This document shows, in pieces, positions 47,641 to 56,674 of a stretch of DNA of 64,000 nucleotides (its first letter is position 1; every line of letters starts with the position of its first letter). The stretch spans positions 26,846 through 90,845 of the forward strand of contig NZ_SPMY01000053.1 of the NCBI RefSeq assembly GCF_012939955.1, read 5' to 3'. The position numbers and the translations under genes were made by a program. The notes below the pieces were generated by a model. That model was not told the DNA's origin. It saw only the letters and a program-made list of their open reading frames with translations, and did no database searches. The stretch comes from Candidatus Accumulibacter phosphatis. GTDB lineage: Bacteria; Pseudomonadota; Gammaproteobacteria; Burkholderiales; Rhodocyclaceae.

Positions 47641-48025
47641 ATGAATCTCGAGAAGGTGATTTTCGGCTTTTTTTATTGTTCTCGCGGCAACGCTGAACTT
47701 CGGCTTCTTCATTGGCGACATCGACAATCCGAGGCACCACCACATCTATGAGCTGTTTGCCGCGATCGTCGTCAACCTGATCGCCACTGTCCTGAAGTTC
47801 GGCGACCGCACGCAGATCGGCGCGGTGCACCTGTCGACCAGCCTGGTCGCTGACCTGCAACTGGTGGCCGCAGCCTGCGTATGGGCCATCGCCGTGCATG
47901 TCTCAGGCGAGGGAATGTCGCCCGACGTCACCACCAGTGTCGTTTCGCTCAGTGGCGGAGCCTTACTGGCAAACTTCGTTTCGCTGGTGTTGCTGATTGC
48001 GGAAACGGTGATGTTGCGACGTTAG
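47641..48025 (+). CDS. DUF6394-like small membrane protein, split by a T7 frameshift
   Basis: The ATG at 47641 gives MNLEKVIFGF, and then the frame is lost. One T fewer in the run 47668-47674 (seven T) restores FGFFIVLAATLNFGFFIGDI and a 127-residue protein with three to four membrane helices ending LIAETVMLRR. The motif AAIVVNLIATVLKFGDRTQI recalls DUF6394 proteins (from memory). Its TAG stop (48023-48025) is formed by the first bases of REP-like copy 3. It precedes a K+ channel gene on the same strand, a plausible partner. Confidence 0.7.
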
Positions 48026-48163
48026 TGTGAAAGTCGCGGAAGCGACTCACGAAATTCCCTTCTCCCCCCATGGGCGAAGGGCAGAGGGAAGAGCGCAGAG
48101 GGAAGGGAGGGGGGAACGGTGATGACTTTTATGATCTCGGGCATCTCGACAGGTCATGACCGT
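48022..48163. repeat. REP-like composite repeat, copy 3
   Basis: Starts TTAGTGTGAAAGTCGCG with hairpin AGTCGC-ggaa-GCGACT. The CCCTTCTCCC arm remains but its partner arm is altered, and the element ends AGGTCATGACCGT. TTAG supplies the TAG of the DUF6394-like gene. It lies between two same-strand genes. Confidence 0.8.
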
Positions 48164-48179
48164 TGATGGTGCCGCCGGA

Positions 48180-49898
48180 ATGAACACCAGCATCTTCTTC
48201 CTGGCCTTGCGGCGGATGCGCGTACCGCTGATCGTGCTGATCGTCCTCTATGCGGTGTCCACGCTTGGTCTGACGATGGTTCCCGGCATCGATGAGCAAG
48301 GCCGCCCGGCACCGCCGATGAGTTTCTTTCACGCCTTCTATTTTGTCAGCTACACCGCCAGTACCATTGGCTTTGGCGAAATTCCGGTTCCCTTTTCCGA
48401 TGCCCAGCGGATGTGGGGCACGGTGTGTATCTTCCTCTCGGTGATCGGCTGGTCGTACTCGATCATCAGCTTGCTGGCTCTGGTTCAGGACAAGGGCTTT
48501 CAGCAGGTGCTGCGCAGCGGCCAGTTCGCGCGCCGGGTCCGGCATCTCGGCGAGCCTTTCTATATCGTCTGCGGTTGCGGCGAAACGGGTTTGCTGATCG
48601 CCCGTGCGCTCGATCGGAGCGGCATCCGCGTGGTGGCGCTGGAGCGCAACGACGCGCGCATCCAGGAAGTGGAGCTTGAAGACTTCGCGGCGGACATTCT
48701 GGTCCTCTGTGCTGATGCGGCGCAACCGCAAAATCTGCTGCTCGCCGGCTTGAAGCATCGCAGCTGTCGCGGCGTGCTGGCGATCACCGACGACGATGCC
48801 GCCAATCTCGCAGTGGCGATTGCCAGCCGGCTGGTCAACCCACGCTTGATGGTCGTGGCGCGCGTCGCCAGTCCGGCGGTCGAGCGCAACATGATGTCCT
48901 TCGGGACTCACTACGTGGTCAATCACTTCGAGAAGTTTGCCGACTATCTGGCGCAGGCGATTCATTCACCGAGTTGGTTCCGTCTGGTCGACCTGCTCAC
49001 CGGGCTGCCCGGCCAGGAAGTCCCTGAGCGGCACGATCCGCCGGTTGGCGACTGGGTGGTTTGCGGCTACGGTCTGTTCGGTCAGGCGGTGGTCCGCAAT
49101 CTCGAGCGACAAGGTGTCAGCCTGACGGTCATCGCGCCGGAACAGAATCTGCCGGTCACTGTCCGCCACATCGTCGGCCACGGCATGGAAGCGGAGCCGC
49201 TACGGCAGGCGGGAATCGAGACCGCTGTCGGAATTGTCGCCGGTGGGGACAACGATACCAACAACCTCTCGATCGCCATGACTGCCAAGGAGATCAACCC
49301 GGAGCTGTTTGTCGTGGTGCGTCAGAACCGGGTGGCCAACGGCGTCTTGTTCGACGCTTACGACGCCGATTTCACCATGGTTCCGTCACGAATCGTCGCG
49401 CGTGAGTGCATGGCGCTAATTACCTCACCGCTGCTGACCCGTTTTCTGCGTCATATCCGCGCCTGGCCAGATGCACGTGCTGCAACCGTGGCCAAGCAGC
49501 TTGAGGAACTCTGCATCCACCGCGTACCCCTGGTCTGGAGCGTCCGACTGAACGCGGCCGACGCGCCGGCGGCGCACAAGCTGCTGATGATGGAGCAGGT
49601 GAAGATCAGTATGGGAATCTTGCGGCGCGACCCGGCGGCGCGCCAGGAGTTTTTGCCGCTGCTGCCGCTGCTGCTGGTGCGCGACGGACGCGATCAGGAG
49701 TTGCCGGGCGATGAAACGGCTTTGCGACCGGGTGACCAACTTTTGTTTGCCGGTACGCGGGCCGCCAAGGCGGCGCAGAACCTGACACTCGACAATCGCA
49801 ATGCCCTCGAATATGTGCTGACAGGGCAGGATGCACAGGGCTTGCTGTGGCGCTGGTTCAATGCAAGCAAGGCAGCAGGCGATCCTGGCAGCCGCTAG
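48180..49898 (+). CDS. TrkA-domain potassium channel protein
   Basis: 572 residues. Two membrane helices (about 8-30 and 75-100) flank a pore loop with the filter-like SYTASTIGFGEIP; the usual K+ filter TVGYG reads TIGFG. Two RCK-type Rossmann domains follow: FYIVCGCGETGLLIA (about 128) and WVVCGYGLFGQAVV (about 290), each with a following TrkA-C-like part. It is probably a ligand-gated K+ channel. The ATG at 48180 gives MNTSIFFLALRRM; an upstream ATG at 48156 lies in the repeat. Confidence 0.85.
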   Translation: MNTSIFFLALRRMRVPLIVLIVLYAVSTLGLTMVPGIDEQGRPAPPMSFFHAFYFVSYTASTIGFGEIPVPFSDAQRMWGTVCIFLSVIGWSYSIISLLALVQDKGFQQVLRSGQFARRVRHLGEPFYIVCGCGETGLLIARALDRSGIRVVALERNDARIQEVELEDFAADILVLCADAAQPQNLLLAGLKHRSCRGVLAITDDDAANLAVAIASRLVNPRLMVVARVASPAVERNMMSFGTHYVVNHFEKFADYLAQAIHSPSWFRLVDLLTGLPGQEVPERHDPPVGDWVVCGYGLFGQAVVRNLERQGVSLTVIAPEQNLPVTVRHIVGHGMEAEPLRQAGIETAVGIVAGGDNDTNNLSIAMTAKEINPELFVVVRQNRVANGVLFDAYDADFTMVPSRIVARECMALITSPLLTRFLRHIRAWPDARAATVAKQLEELCIHRVPLVWSVRLNAADAPAAHKLLMMEQVKISMGILRRDPAARQEFLPLLPLLLVRDGRDQELPGDETALRPGDQLLFAGTRAAKAAQNLTLDNRNALEYVLTGQDAQGLLWRWFNASKAAGDPGSR

Positions 49899-50065
49899 GG
49901 CTGGTTTTCAGGCTGCTTTTGTTGGCGCTGGGTAGCGCACACTCTGATGGGGCCAACCGACCGGGCGTCAGCGAAAACTCAGAGCGTGACGGACGGGAGC
50001 GTATGTGGAGCGGGCAGGAAAGCGCTGCAAACCTATGCTTGCGAAGGCTTTCCTGCTGCCTTTTC

Positions 50066-50416
50066 CTACACCGAGAATGACGAACCGCAACCGCAAGTTG
50101 TCGACGCGTTGGGGTTCTTGATGACGAATTGCGAACCCTCGAGGCCTTCCGTGTAGTCAATTTCGGCGCCCACCAGATACTGATAGCTCATCGGGTCGAC
50201 CAGCAGCGTGACACCGTTCTTCTGCAGCGCCGTATCGTCGTCGTTGGCGACTTCGTCAAAGGTGAAACCATACTGGAAGCCGGAGCATCCGCCGCCGGTG
50301 ACGAAAACCCGAAGTTTCAGCTCCGGATTGCCTTCATCCTCGATCAATTCCTTTACTTTGCCGGCCGCGTTGTCGGTAAACACGAAAGGCATGGGCATTT
50401 CAGTTGCTGTATTCAT
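50066..50416 (-). CDS. erpA: Iron-sulfur cluster insertion protein ErpA
   Basis: 116 residues. A-type carrier with all three cluster cysteines: [13 protein letters not shown] and [11 protein letters not shown]. Delivers Fe-S clusters to apo-proteins. The ATG at 50416 gives [13 protein letters not shown]. It is the last gene of the argC-DUF6776-bactofilin-erpA arrangement. Confidence 0.95.
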   Translation of the reverse strand: MNTATEMPMPFVFTDNAAGKVKELIEDEGNPELKLRVFVTGGGCSGFQYGFTFDEVANDDDTALQKNGVTLLVDPMSYQYLVGAEIDYTEGLEGSQFVIKNPNASTTCGCGSSFSV

Positions 50417-50461
50417 GGGTGGTTCTCCTGAAGCGGATATCTGAGACTGCTGACGGTGAAG

Positions 50462-50784
50462 TCAGCTACTTGAAGCCAGTTTAAGTTCCTGCGTCTTGGT
50501 GTCTGCCTGGTGCACGAGACGGCCCTCGACAACGCTCCCAGCTGAATTTCGATTTGACGGTATTCAACGTCACCTGAGACACGCGCATTGGCGAGGAGTT
50601 CCAGCGAGTCGCGGGCCACGATCGGGCCAACGAAGGCGCCGTTGATCACCGCGCGTGAGACCTCGATGCTGCCCTCGAGACGCAAGCCGCCGCTGAAAGT
50701 CTGATCATCATCGAGGCGAGTGCCAGCGCCAATCAGACTGTCGATGCCATTCTGCTGCGTGCTGCGCTTGCGTTGTCCGAACAT
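50462..50784 (-). pseudogene. Bactofilin, shortened and frameshifted
   Basis: The ATG at 50784 has a strong AAGGAG and gives MFGQRKRSTQQNGIDSLIG, a bactofilin N-terminus. The beta-helix core continues (VINGAFVGPIVARDSLELL, ARVSGDVEYRQIEIQLGA), but about 25 residues normally found between FSGGLRLEG and SIEV are missing. After LGA a missing base near 50533 shifts the frame; with it the protein ends VVEGRLVHQADTKTQELKL and stops at 50462 (about 107 residues against a usual ~140). Bactofilins polymerise under the membrane. Either a decayed gene or an assembly fault. Confidence 0.6.
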
Positions 50785-51177
50785 GAAAGCTCCTTCCTGG
50801 AGCGCCAGTGCCTGCGGCGTGCGAAGCTTGTCGTCCTGCAATACGTGCGCTTCGACATCTTTCAGCGCGGCGCTTAGCGGCACCGAAAAAAGCTCTTCAA
50901 AACGCTGATGGTGCTTGATTTCGAGGTGATAGTTTGCTGATCCCTGCGCGGCCTTCGACAGCCGCTTGATGATAACATTTTTGCCTTCCTGGCGTACCGT
51001 GAGCAGGAACTCAAGCGCTCCCCTGAACTCCTTGGTGGCTTGTCCGGCACTGTTGGCAAGTTTGACGAGCAATATCCTGAAAAGTGGCCGTGCGTGCGCC
51101 AGCTTTGGTGCGTTGATGCCGAAGCGCTGGCGTAGGCGTAGGCGTTTGAGTTTTAGGGAAGCACCGCCAACTGCCAT
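50785..51177 (-). pseudogene. DUF6776-like gene remnant fused in frame to bactofilin
   Basis: The N-terminus (RLRLRQRFGINAPKLAHARP) and the C-terminal domain (LLVKLANSAGQATKEFRGAL to VEAHVLQDDKLRTPQ) of a DUF6776-type protein are joined directly. The membrane helix and coiled coil expected between them (well over 100 residues) are absent. There is no stop before the bactofilin ATG, so the frame runs through it to 50413. The start overlaps the argC end. The family name is from memory. The internal loss and fusion suggest decay or a collapsed assembly. Confidence 0.5.
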
Positions 51178-52181
51178 AGGCCTTCAGTTTCCGGTAGACC
51201 GAACATGATGTTCATGTTCTGTACCGCTTGTCCCGCGGCCCCTTTGACTAGGTTGTCGATGACCGACAGCACGACCAGGACCTTGCCCTGCTGCGGTCGA
51301 TGCAGCGCAATGCGGCAGACGTTCGCGGCGCGAACCGAGCGCGTGTCGGGGTGCGATCCTGGCGGCAGGACGTCGACGAAGGCCTCGCCGCTGTAGCGTT
51401 CTTCGAAGATCTGTTGAAAGTCGGCCTCGCTCTTGATGCGCGCGTAGAGCGTCGCATGAATACCCCGGATCATCGGCGTCAGGTGCGGGACGAAGGTCAG
51501 GCCCACTGGTTGCGCGGCCATGCTCGACAAGCCCTGCTGGATCTCGGGCAGATGACGATGCCCAGGGACGCCGTAGGCCTTGAAATTGTCGGCGGCTTCG
51601 GAAAAAAGCGCGCCTACCTCGGCCTTGCGCCCGGCCCCCGAGACGCCCGATTTGGCGTCGGCAATCAGCTGGTCGAGGTCCACCAATCCCGCTTCGACCA
51701 AGGGCATGAAGCCCAGTTGGACGGCTGTTGGATAACACCCCGGGTTGGCCACCAGACGAGCCTTACTGATGCCGTCACGGTCGTGCTCCGGGAGTCCGTA
51801 TACCGCCTTCGCTACCCACTCGGGGCTGGCATGCGACATCCCGTACCAGCGCTCCCATTCGGCAACGTCCTTGATCCGAAAATCGGCCGCCAGGTCAATG
51901 ACCCGTACTCCTGCGTCAAGCAACGCTGGCGCCTGTGCCATCGCGACGCCGTTGGGCGTTGCGAAGAAAACGACATCGCAACTCTGCAGATCGGCGTTGG
52001 CTGGGTCGGCGAACTTGAGATCCAGCCTTCGCCGCAGACTGGGAAACATGCTCGAGACTGGCGTGCCGGCTTCCGCACGCGAGGTGATGGCGATGAGTTG
52101 CACCTGCGGGTGTTGTGCCAGCAAGCGCAAGAGTTCGACACCGGTGTAGCCGGTGCCGCCGACGATTCCAACCTTGATCAT
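51153..52181 (-). CDS. argC: N-acetyl-gamma-glutamyl-phosphate reductase
   Basis: 342 residues. NADP-binding [18 protein letters not shown] at the start, and the catalytic cysteine in [14 protein letters not shown], with the conserved ending HVRAANV-like [12 protein letters not shown]. Third step of arginine synthesis. Start at 52181 (MIKVGIVGG), with GGAGT six bases upstream; the earlier ATG at 52205 is less well placed. A terminator separates it from rpsI. Confidence 0.95.
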   Translation of the reverse strand: MIKVGIVGGTGYTGVELLRLLAQHPQVQLIAITSRAEAGTPVSSMFPSLRRRLDLKFADPANADLQSCDVVFFATPNGVAMAQAPALLDAGVRVIDLAADFRIKDVAEWERWYGMSHASPEWVAKAVYGLPEHDRDGISKARLVANPGCYPTAVQLGFMPLVEAGLVDLDQLIADAKSGVSGAGRKAEVGALFSEAADNFKAYGVPGHRHLPEIQQGLSSMAAQPVGLTFVPHLTPMIRGIHATLYARIKSEADFQQIFEERYSGEAFVDVLPPGSHPDTRSVRAANVCRIALHRPQQGKVLVVLSVIDNLVKGAAGQAVQNMNIMFGLPETEGLWQLAVLP

Positions 52182-52231
52182 GAAAGACTCCCGGATAGCC
52201 AGCAATCATAGTCCTGAGCCCCGCAAAGCAC

Positions 52232-52255
52232 AAAAGCCGCCCTGGGGCGGCTTTT
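52232..52255 (-). terminator. Rho-independent terminator of the rplM-rpsI operon
   Basis: AAAAGCCGCC / GGCGGCTTTT, a 10-bp perfect stem with loop CTGG (52242-52245). It works on the minus strand after rpsI (stop at 52318), with a U run; the symmetric A/T ends could also stop plus-strand transcripts. Confidence 0.85.
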
Positions 52256-52317
52256 GGCTACGAAAAAACACGTAGCGGGTACGTAGCAAGTTCGCAGCCG
52301 CTTTTCGCGACGCAGAC

Positions 52318-52710
52318 TTATCGTTTCGAGAACTGTTTGCGCCGACGGGCCTTGTGGAAACCGACTTTCTTGCGCTCGACTTCACGCGCGTCGCGAGTTA
52401 CGAAGCCGGCCTTGGAAAGCGTTGGTTTGAGCTCGCTATCGTAGGCGATGAGGGCGCGGGTGATTCCGTGCCGTACCGCACCAGCCTGTCCCGATTCGCC
52501 GCCGCCCTGCACGTTGACCAGAATGTCGAAGCCTGACAGTTGCTCAATGAGTTGCAGCGGCTGGCGGACGATCATGCGCCCGGTGACGCGCGAGAAAAAT
52601 TCATCAACCGGCTTGCCGTTGACAACGAAGTTGCCGCTGCCGCGCTTCATGAATACACGCGCTACGGCGCTTTTCCGTCGGCCGGTGCCGTAGAAATAGT
52701 TATCAGCCAT
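52318..52710 (-). CDS. rpsI: 30S ribosomal protein S9 (uS9)
   Basis: 130 residues, full length, from ATG at 52710 ([20 protein letters not shown]) to the invariant C-terminus [11 protein letters not shown], whose last arginine reaches the P-site tRNA. Ten bases after rplM in the conserved rplM-rpsI operon. Confidence 0.97.
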   Translation of the reverse strand: MADNYFYGTGRRKSAVARVFMKRGSGNFVVNGKPVDEFFSRVTGRMIVRQPLQLIEQLSGFDILVNVQGGGESGQAGAVRHGITRALIAYDSELKPTLSKAGFVTRDAREVERKKVGFHKARRRKQFSKR

Positions 52711-52719
52711 TGTGACCCC

Positions 52720-53148
52720 TTAGAGTTCCAGAACCTTCGGCTGCTGGGCAGCGTGCGGATGGGTTGTGCCCGCGTAGCACTTCATCTTTTTCAGCATGGC
52801 ATAACCAAGAGGCCCCTTTGGGAGCATACCCTTGACCGCTTTTTCAAGGACGCGGCCTGGAAAGCGCTGCTGCATCTTATTGAAGTTCGTCTCGTAGAGA
52901 CCACCAGCGTAGCCCGAGTGGCGGTAGTACTTTTTGTCTTCAGCCTTGTTGCCGGTCACGCGCAGTTTCTCGACGTTGGTGACGACAATGTAGTCACCTG
53001 TATCGACGTGCGGCGTGAACTCAGGCTTGTGCTTGCCGCGCAAGCGACGAGCAATTTCGGTTGCAAGGCGACCCAATACCTTGTCGGTGGCGTCAACCAC
53101 AAGCCACTCGCGGGTCACTTCATGCGACTTGGCGGAGAAAGTCTTCAT
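52720..53148 (-). CDS. rplM: 50S ribosomal protein L13 (uL13)
   Basis: 142 residues from ATG at 53148 ([20 protein letters not shown]) to [10 protein letters not shown], full length. Core motif [20 protein letters not shown] and [14 protein letters not shown]. First gene of the rplM-rpsI operon, with a promoter at 53193-53220 and a leader of about 40 bases. Confidence 0.97.
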   Translation of the reverse strand: MKTFSAKSHEVTREWLVVDATDKVLGRLATEIARRLRGKHKPEFTPHVDTGDYIVVTNVEKLRVTGNKAEDKKYYRHSGYAGGLYETNFNKMQQRFPGRVLEKAVKGMLPKGPLGYAMLKKMKCYAGTTHPHAAQQPKVLEL

Positions 53149-53192
53149 CAAAAACGCCGTCCTTATTTGCCTGATCACGGAAAGCCCAGCAT

Positions 53193-53220
53193 GTTATGGC
53201 AACTGTCCTGCTGGTGTCAA
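53193..53220 (-). promoter_or_regulatory. rplM promoter
   Basis: On the minus strand: TTGACA (53220-53215), 16-base spacer, CATAAC (53198-53193). The -35 is consensus. It lies about 45 bases before the rplM ATG. Confidence 0.65.
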
Positions 53221-53390
53221 TCGATGTTTCGCCGTTACGTACGATAGATTTGTTCAGGGCCGGTGCGCGCCGTACGCAGCGCTGCTGCGTTTTCGGAGTC
53301 GAGAGTGGAGATTCGACAATTTGGCGCCTGGTCGCTGGCGCGCGTTTCTGGCACTGCTCGCCGCCATCAATGGGGGCTTGTTCGCAGAGC

Positions 53391-53422
53391 AAAAAAAAAG
53401 CGCGGCTCGTTGGAGCCGCGCT
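53391..53422 (-). terminator. Terminator of the small RNA candidate
   Basis: Read on the minus strand: AGCGCGGCTC-caac-GAGCCGCGCT, a perfect 10-bp stem (53422-53399), followed by nine U (53399-53391). It is one of the best-formed intrinsic terminators in the window, and no annotated gene lies upstream on that strand, which points to an unannotated transcript. Confidence 0.85.
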
Positions 53423-53506
53423 AAATCCACACCAAAGGAGGAGGGTGGAGGAGACAACCGGAAAAGCCAAAAAGGTGAATCAGCAAAGGTGCTTACTGCT
53501 TACGAT
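53391..53506 (-). ncRNA. Candidate small RNA with CU-rich (anti-SD-like) motif
   Basis: A consensus promoter at 53513-53541 and a strong intrinsic terminator at 53391-53422 define a minus-strand transcript of about 116 nt starting near 53506. It contains no convincing ORF with a ribosome-binding site. Its middle reads GTCTCCTCCACCCTCCTCC, two CCUCC-type motifs able to pair with Shine-Dalgarno sequences, as known for CcsR/cuckoo-type small RNAs. It lies between rplM (same strand) and an OsmC gene. I cannot match it to a named family. Confidence 0.6.
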
Positions 53507-53512
53507 GAAACG

Positions 53513-53541
53513 ATTATGGCGCACCCGAGTGTAAAGGTCAA
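53513..53541 (-). promoter_or_regulatory. Promoter of the small RNA candidate
   Basis: On the minus strand: TTGACC (53541-53536), exactly 17 bases, CATAAT (53518-53513). Near-consensus sigma-70 type, facing the terminator ~100 bases away. Confidence 0.7.
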
Positions 53542-53705
53542 GTATTATTTGTGCGCTGCGCCATGTTTTTCACGGCGTCCACGACAAGGGGTCGTTTGAC
53601 GAATGAAAGTGACATTAATCGAACGGCTTGCTGTGTATATAGTATATGTGTTACACAATATGCAATCATTCTGGCGCGCTTGTTTGGTGTTGCTGCTCAG
53701 TAAAG

Positions 53706-53722
53706 ATGCTGCGACGCAGCAT
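53706..53722. promoter_or_regulatory. 17-bp palindrome upstream of the OsmC gene
   Basis: ATGCTGCG-A-CGCAGCAT is a perfect inverted repeat about 120 bases before the OsmC start, next to an AT-rich stretch (53630-53665, TGTATATAGTATATGTG). It could be an operator or a hairpin; no known consensus is matched. Confidence 0.35.
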
Positions 53723-53843
53723 TCTCATGAGCTGCCTGCAGTAGGGGCCTTGCGGCTACAATAGTGGTGGGCGCAGGGCAGGTTTTGGCGGTCGGGGTCT
53801 GACACGTCGTCATGCCCGTCGGGAAACAAGGGGAGGGTAGTGC

Positions 53844-54263
53844 ATGGACTGTAAAGTGAAGTGGACCGGCGATGGAATGTCGTTCATAGCTGAAACGGGA
53901 ACCAATCATACGGTCGTTATGGACGGTGCGATTGAGGCGGGTGGCCGCAATCTGGCGCCGCGTCCGCTGGAGCTAATGCTTGCTGGTGCCGGTGGTTGTG
54001 CGGCCTTTGACGTGGTCCTGATTCTCAAAAAAGGGCGACACGCGGTCAAAGGCGTCGAGGTCAGCCTGCAGGCCGAGCGTGCGGATGTCGAGCCGCGGGT
54101 GTTTACCCGCATTCATTTCCACTTTCGCGTGACCGGGAAGCAGCTCAAGTCCGAAGCGGTGGCGCGCGCCATCGAGTTGTCGAAGGACAAATACTGTTCG
54201 GCCACCAGCATGCTCGGAAAGACTGCCGAAATAACGCACGATTTCGAAATCATCGAAGATTGA
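53844..54263 (+). CDS. OsmC/Ohr-family protein
   Basis: 139 residues. OsmC fold: APRPLELMLAGAGGCAAFDV with the first reactive cysteine and KYCSATSMLGKTAEI with the second. Such proteins reduce organic peroxides through a Cys pair; the YhfA-like subgroup (RPLELML.G.GGC) is the closest form. GGGGAGGG precedes the ATG. A REP-like repeat follows, with convergent coq7 beyond it. Confidence 0.85.
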   Translation: MDCKVKWTGDGMSFIAETGTNHTVVMDGAIEAGGRNLAPRPLELMLAGAGGCAAFDVVLILKKGRHAVKGVEVSLQAERADVEPRVFTRIHFHFRVTGKQLKSEAVARAIELSKDKYCSATSMLGKTAEITHDFEIIED

Positions 54264-54339
54264 GGCCGGTCTTCTGGACTGCCCAGGGACGGGGTCCCCA
54301 GCCTACGAAAACCGTCGAGCGCGGCACTATCCGGCCTAG

Positions 54340-54535
54340 CCGTCATGGCCTGTCGAGAGGCCCCGGATCATGAAAGTCATGACTGCCCTCTTCGATTTGC
54401 AGTGCGCATTCCGGCTTGCACGCCGGAATCGTTCGCCGGGCGGGGAGCATTCTCCCCGCCCGCCTCACCCCCCGACCCTTTTCTCGCGAGAGGGCAAGGG
54501 AGTTTCGTGAGTCGCTTGCGCGACCTGCACATTAA
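54340..54535. repeat. REP-like composite repeat, copy 4 (inverted, both modules)
   Basis: On the minus strand it reads TTAATGTGCAGGTCGCG, hairpin GTCGC-gcaa-GCGAC, then the second module with GCGTGCAAGCCGGAATGC, and ends TCATGACTTTCATGATCC...GCCATGACGGC. Its TTA at 54532-54534 is the coq7 stop codon. It sits between the convergent OsmC and coq7 genes. Confidence 0.85.
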
Positions 54536-55155
54536 ACGTAGTAGGCCGTGCGAGTCATGGTTCGCGATACCAGTTGCATGGCCAGCCTTGCGGCGGCTGG
54601 TAGTTCGCGAGCGCCGAGGCGTACGGCCGTTGCGGCGTGTGAAATCTCGTCGAGGCGCATTTGCTCGACAATCGCGCGTGACTTGAGGTCATGCCACGGG
54701 AGATCGCTGAGATGATGGTCGAGGTGTGCCTCGACCTGTCTCTCCGTCTCGGCAAGAAAGCCGAGGCTCCAGGTATCGCCCAGCTTGCCTGCGCCAAATC
54801 CGATCGACAGTGCGCCGAGGTACCACAGCGGGTTCAGCAGGCTCGTACGCCCGCGTAATTCAGCGAGGCGGCGCTCGGTCCAGGCTAGGTGTTCTGTTTC
54901 TTCATAAGCGGCTTGTTGTAGCGCTTGCCTGACTTCCGGATCGCTGCAGCTCAGCGCCTGGCCCTGGTATAGCGCCTGTGCACAGACCTCTCCGACATGG
55001 TTGATGCGCATCAGCGCTTCTGCGTGCGCGCGCTCTTTTTCGGACAGGATCGCTTCTGCTTGCTCGCAGCCGGGTATCTTGCGTGTGGTCGGCGCTGGCG
55101 CAAAAAGGGTGCGCAGAGCCTTGTCGAACTCGATGACGATGCGGTCAGTGATCAT
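54532..55155 (-). CDS. coq7: Ubiquinone biosynthesis di-iron monooxygenase Coq7
   Basis: 207 residues. Carboxylate-bridged di-iron motifs: [38 protein letters not shown] and [15 protein letters not shown]. Hydroxylates the demethoxyubiquinol ring in ubiquinone synthesis. Stop TAA lies within repeat copy 4. Start at 55155 ([18 protein letters not shown]) is standard. Confidence 0.93.
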   Translation of the reverse strand: MITDRIVIEFDKALRTLFAPAPTTRKIPGCEQAEAILSEKERAHAEALMRINHVGEVCAQALYQGQALSCSDPEVRQALQQAAYEETEHLAWTERRLAELRGRTSLLNPLWYLGALSIGFGAGKLGDTWSLGFLAETERQVEAHLDHHLSDLPWHDLKSRAIVEQMRLDEISHAATAVRLGARELPAAARLAMQLVSRTMTRTAYYV

Positions 55156-55210
55156 GCGCGGCCTTTGCTGTTCCGGTTGTTGCGCTGCGAGTTCAAGAAA
55201 TCAGTGAGCG

Positions 55211-55783
55211 CTAGGGCCGATTGCCGCCAGAACGGAGAATTCGGCGTGCGTCGTCGGCATCGCGCAGGCTGGTGCCAAGGGTGCAGAAATACTCGCCAAA
55301 AAGTGCCGCATGCTGCCGGTTGACCGTTCTTTCCTCGATTCGTAGCCACTGATCGCCACGGGCTTTGGACCAGGTGCCATCGGAGCGACCAAAGCCGTAG
55401 ACACGGCGCTCGGCGGTCGCGCAGCGGATCGCTTCGTAACTGACGTTGCGCGCGCCGGCAGAGCTTACGATTACCAGGGTGTAGTAGACGACGCGATCGG
55501 GCGTGACCGATAGTGACTCGCTGTCGATCATGAATTTGCTGTCGGCGGTCGCACTGACCACGAAGGGGATCAGGTTTTCGGTTTGCGGAAACGCGGGAAA
55601 TTGGACTTCGCTGGTCTCTGCGTGCTGCTTTGCGGAGTCGCCATCGCCACCCTCGTCGCTGGCCGACAAGGCCGGCGACGGGAGTAGCGCGGCGAGGGGA
55701 AAAAGCCAGCATGCGAGGCGTGAGATCCATTGCGGACGACTGGGTGGCGTGCTTCGCGTCAGTTCCGGGAAGGTGTTTTTCAT
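55211..55783 (-). CDS. CNP1-like exported protein
   Basis: 190 residues. N-terminal signal ([22 protein letters not shown], about 20-41) and a conserved domain with [41 protein letters not shown], and the paired cysteines ([15 protein letters not shown]). Matches the CNP1-like family, common downstream of rppH in betaproteobacteria; function unknown, probably periplasmic. Its ATG overlaps the rppH stop (ATGA), so the two are coupled. Confidence 0.8.
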   Translation of the reverse strand: MKNTFPELTRSTPPSRPQWISRLACWLFPLAALLPSPALSASDEGGDGDSAKQHAETSEVQFPAFPQTENLIPFVVSATADSKFMIDSESLSVTPDRVVYYTLVIVSSAGARNVSYEAIRCATAERRVYGFGRSDGTWSKARGDQWLRIEERTVNRQHAALFGEYFCTLGTSLRDADDARRILRSGGNRP

Positions 55784-56331
55784 TTCTCGTCTGTCGCCTC
55801 AATCGCCAAAGTTGAACGCTGCGCGCTCGGCGTGGCTGAGCGGCGCGTCTGCCGGTGGTCGGCGTTCAGGAAACGGGCCAATTCATTCAATGCCTGCTCG
55901 TAGACCCGGCGCTTGAATTCGATGACCGCGTCAAGTGAAACCCAGTAATGATTCCAGCGCCAGGCGTCGAACTCGGGATGGTCGCAGGCGCGCAAGGAAA
56001 CGTCGTTGTCGCGCCCGACCAAGCGCAGCAGAAACCAGATCTGCTTCTGGCCCCGGTAACTGCCACGCCATTCGCGTCGTACCCAGTGCGTCGGAACGTC
56101 GTAACGCAACCAGTCTTTGGTGCGACCAAGGATAAACACATGCTCCGGCAGCAAACCTACCTCTTCATGCAACTCACGGTACATCGCCTGTTCCGGCGTT
56201 TCGCCCCGCTTGATGCCGCCTTGCGGAAACTGCCATGAATGCTCTTTGATTCGCTTGCCCCAGAACACCTCGTTCTTGGTATTACAAAGAATGATGCCGA
56301 CGTTCGGGCGATAGCCTTCACGATCAAGCAT
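55780..56331 (-). CDS. rppH: RNA 5'-pyrophosphohydrolase
   Basis: 183 residues. Full Nudix box [20 protein letters not shown], the N-terminus [17 protein letters not shown] and the WQFPQGG motif are as in RppH, which removes pyrophosphate from mRNA 5' ends to trigger decay. Divergent from proS. Confidence 0.95.
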   Translation of the reverse strand: MLDREGYRPNVGIILCNTKNEVFWGKRIKEHSWQFPQGGIKRGETPEQAMYRELHEEVGLLPEHVFILGRTKDWLRYDVPTHWVRREWRGSYRGQKQIWFLLRLVGRDNDVSLRACDHPEFDAWRWNHYWVSLDAVIEFKRRVYEQALNELARFLNADHRQTRRSATPSAQRSTLAIEATDEK

Positions 56332-56674
56332 TTATAGATCCTGCAATTCGATTGATTGCCTGCATTTTTCCACAATTCCAAGCCCTTGAAAAGGAGCGTA
56401 TACGCCAAGTGCCGTGCGTTACGCCGCGCTCTCAGTACGGTAGCGCCTGCCGACCCGTCGTCGCCAGCAAGCTGCAGCACGGGCAGGCGTCGGCGTAATT
56501 AGATCAAAGGTCTGTCCGCGACAGGCGCGCTGCCCACCCGAACTCAGCGCTCGTGCGGGCGCTGGCCACCTGCTCGCTGGCGGTAGTGGCCCGTGCCTGC
56601 GTGCGCAATTGGCGTCGCCGATTGGCCATCTGTCGAGTAAAATCGCCGTTTCCTTCCTTTTTCAGCGGATTCTC
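56332..56674. other. Divergent intergenic region, rppH/proS
   Basis: 343 bases without a credible gene. It contains an 8-bp inverted repeat CGCCTGCC / GGCAGGCG around 56445-56495 and a pyrimidine-rich tract TTTCCTTCCTTTTTC just before proS. No promoter could be called with confidence. Confidence 0.4.

Noticed and set aside
55152..55802. 216-residue minus-strand frame overlapping the CNP1-like gene
   Set aside because: The overlapping frame from 55783 has a signal peptide and conserved domain; this one is basic and featureless.
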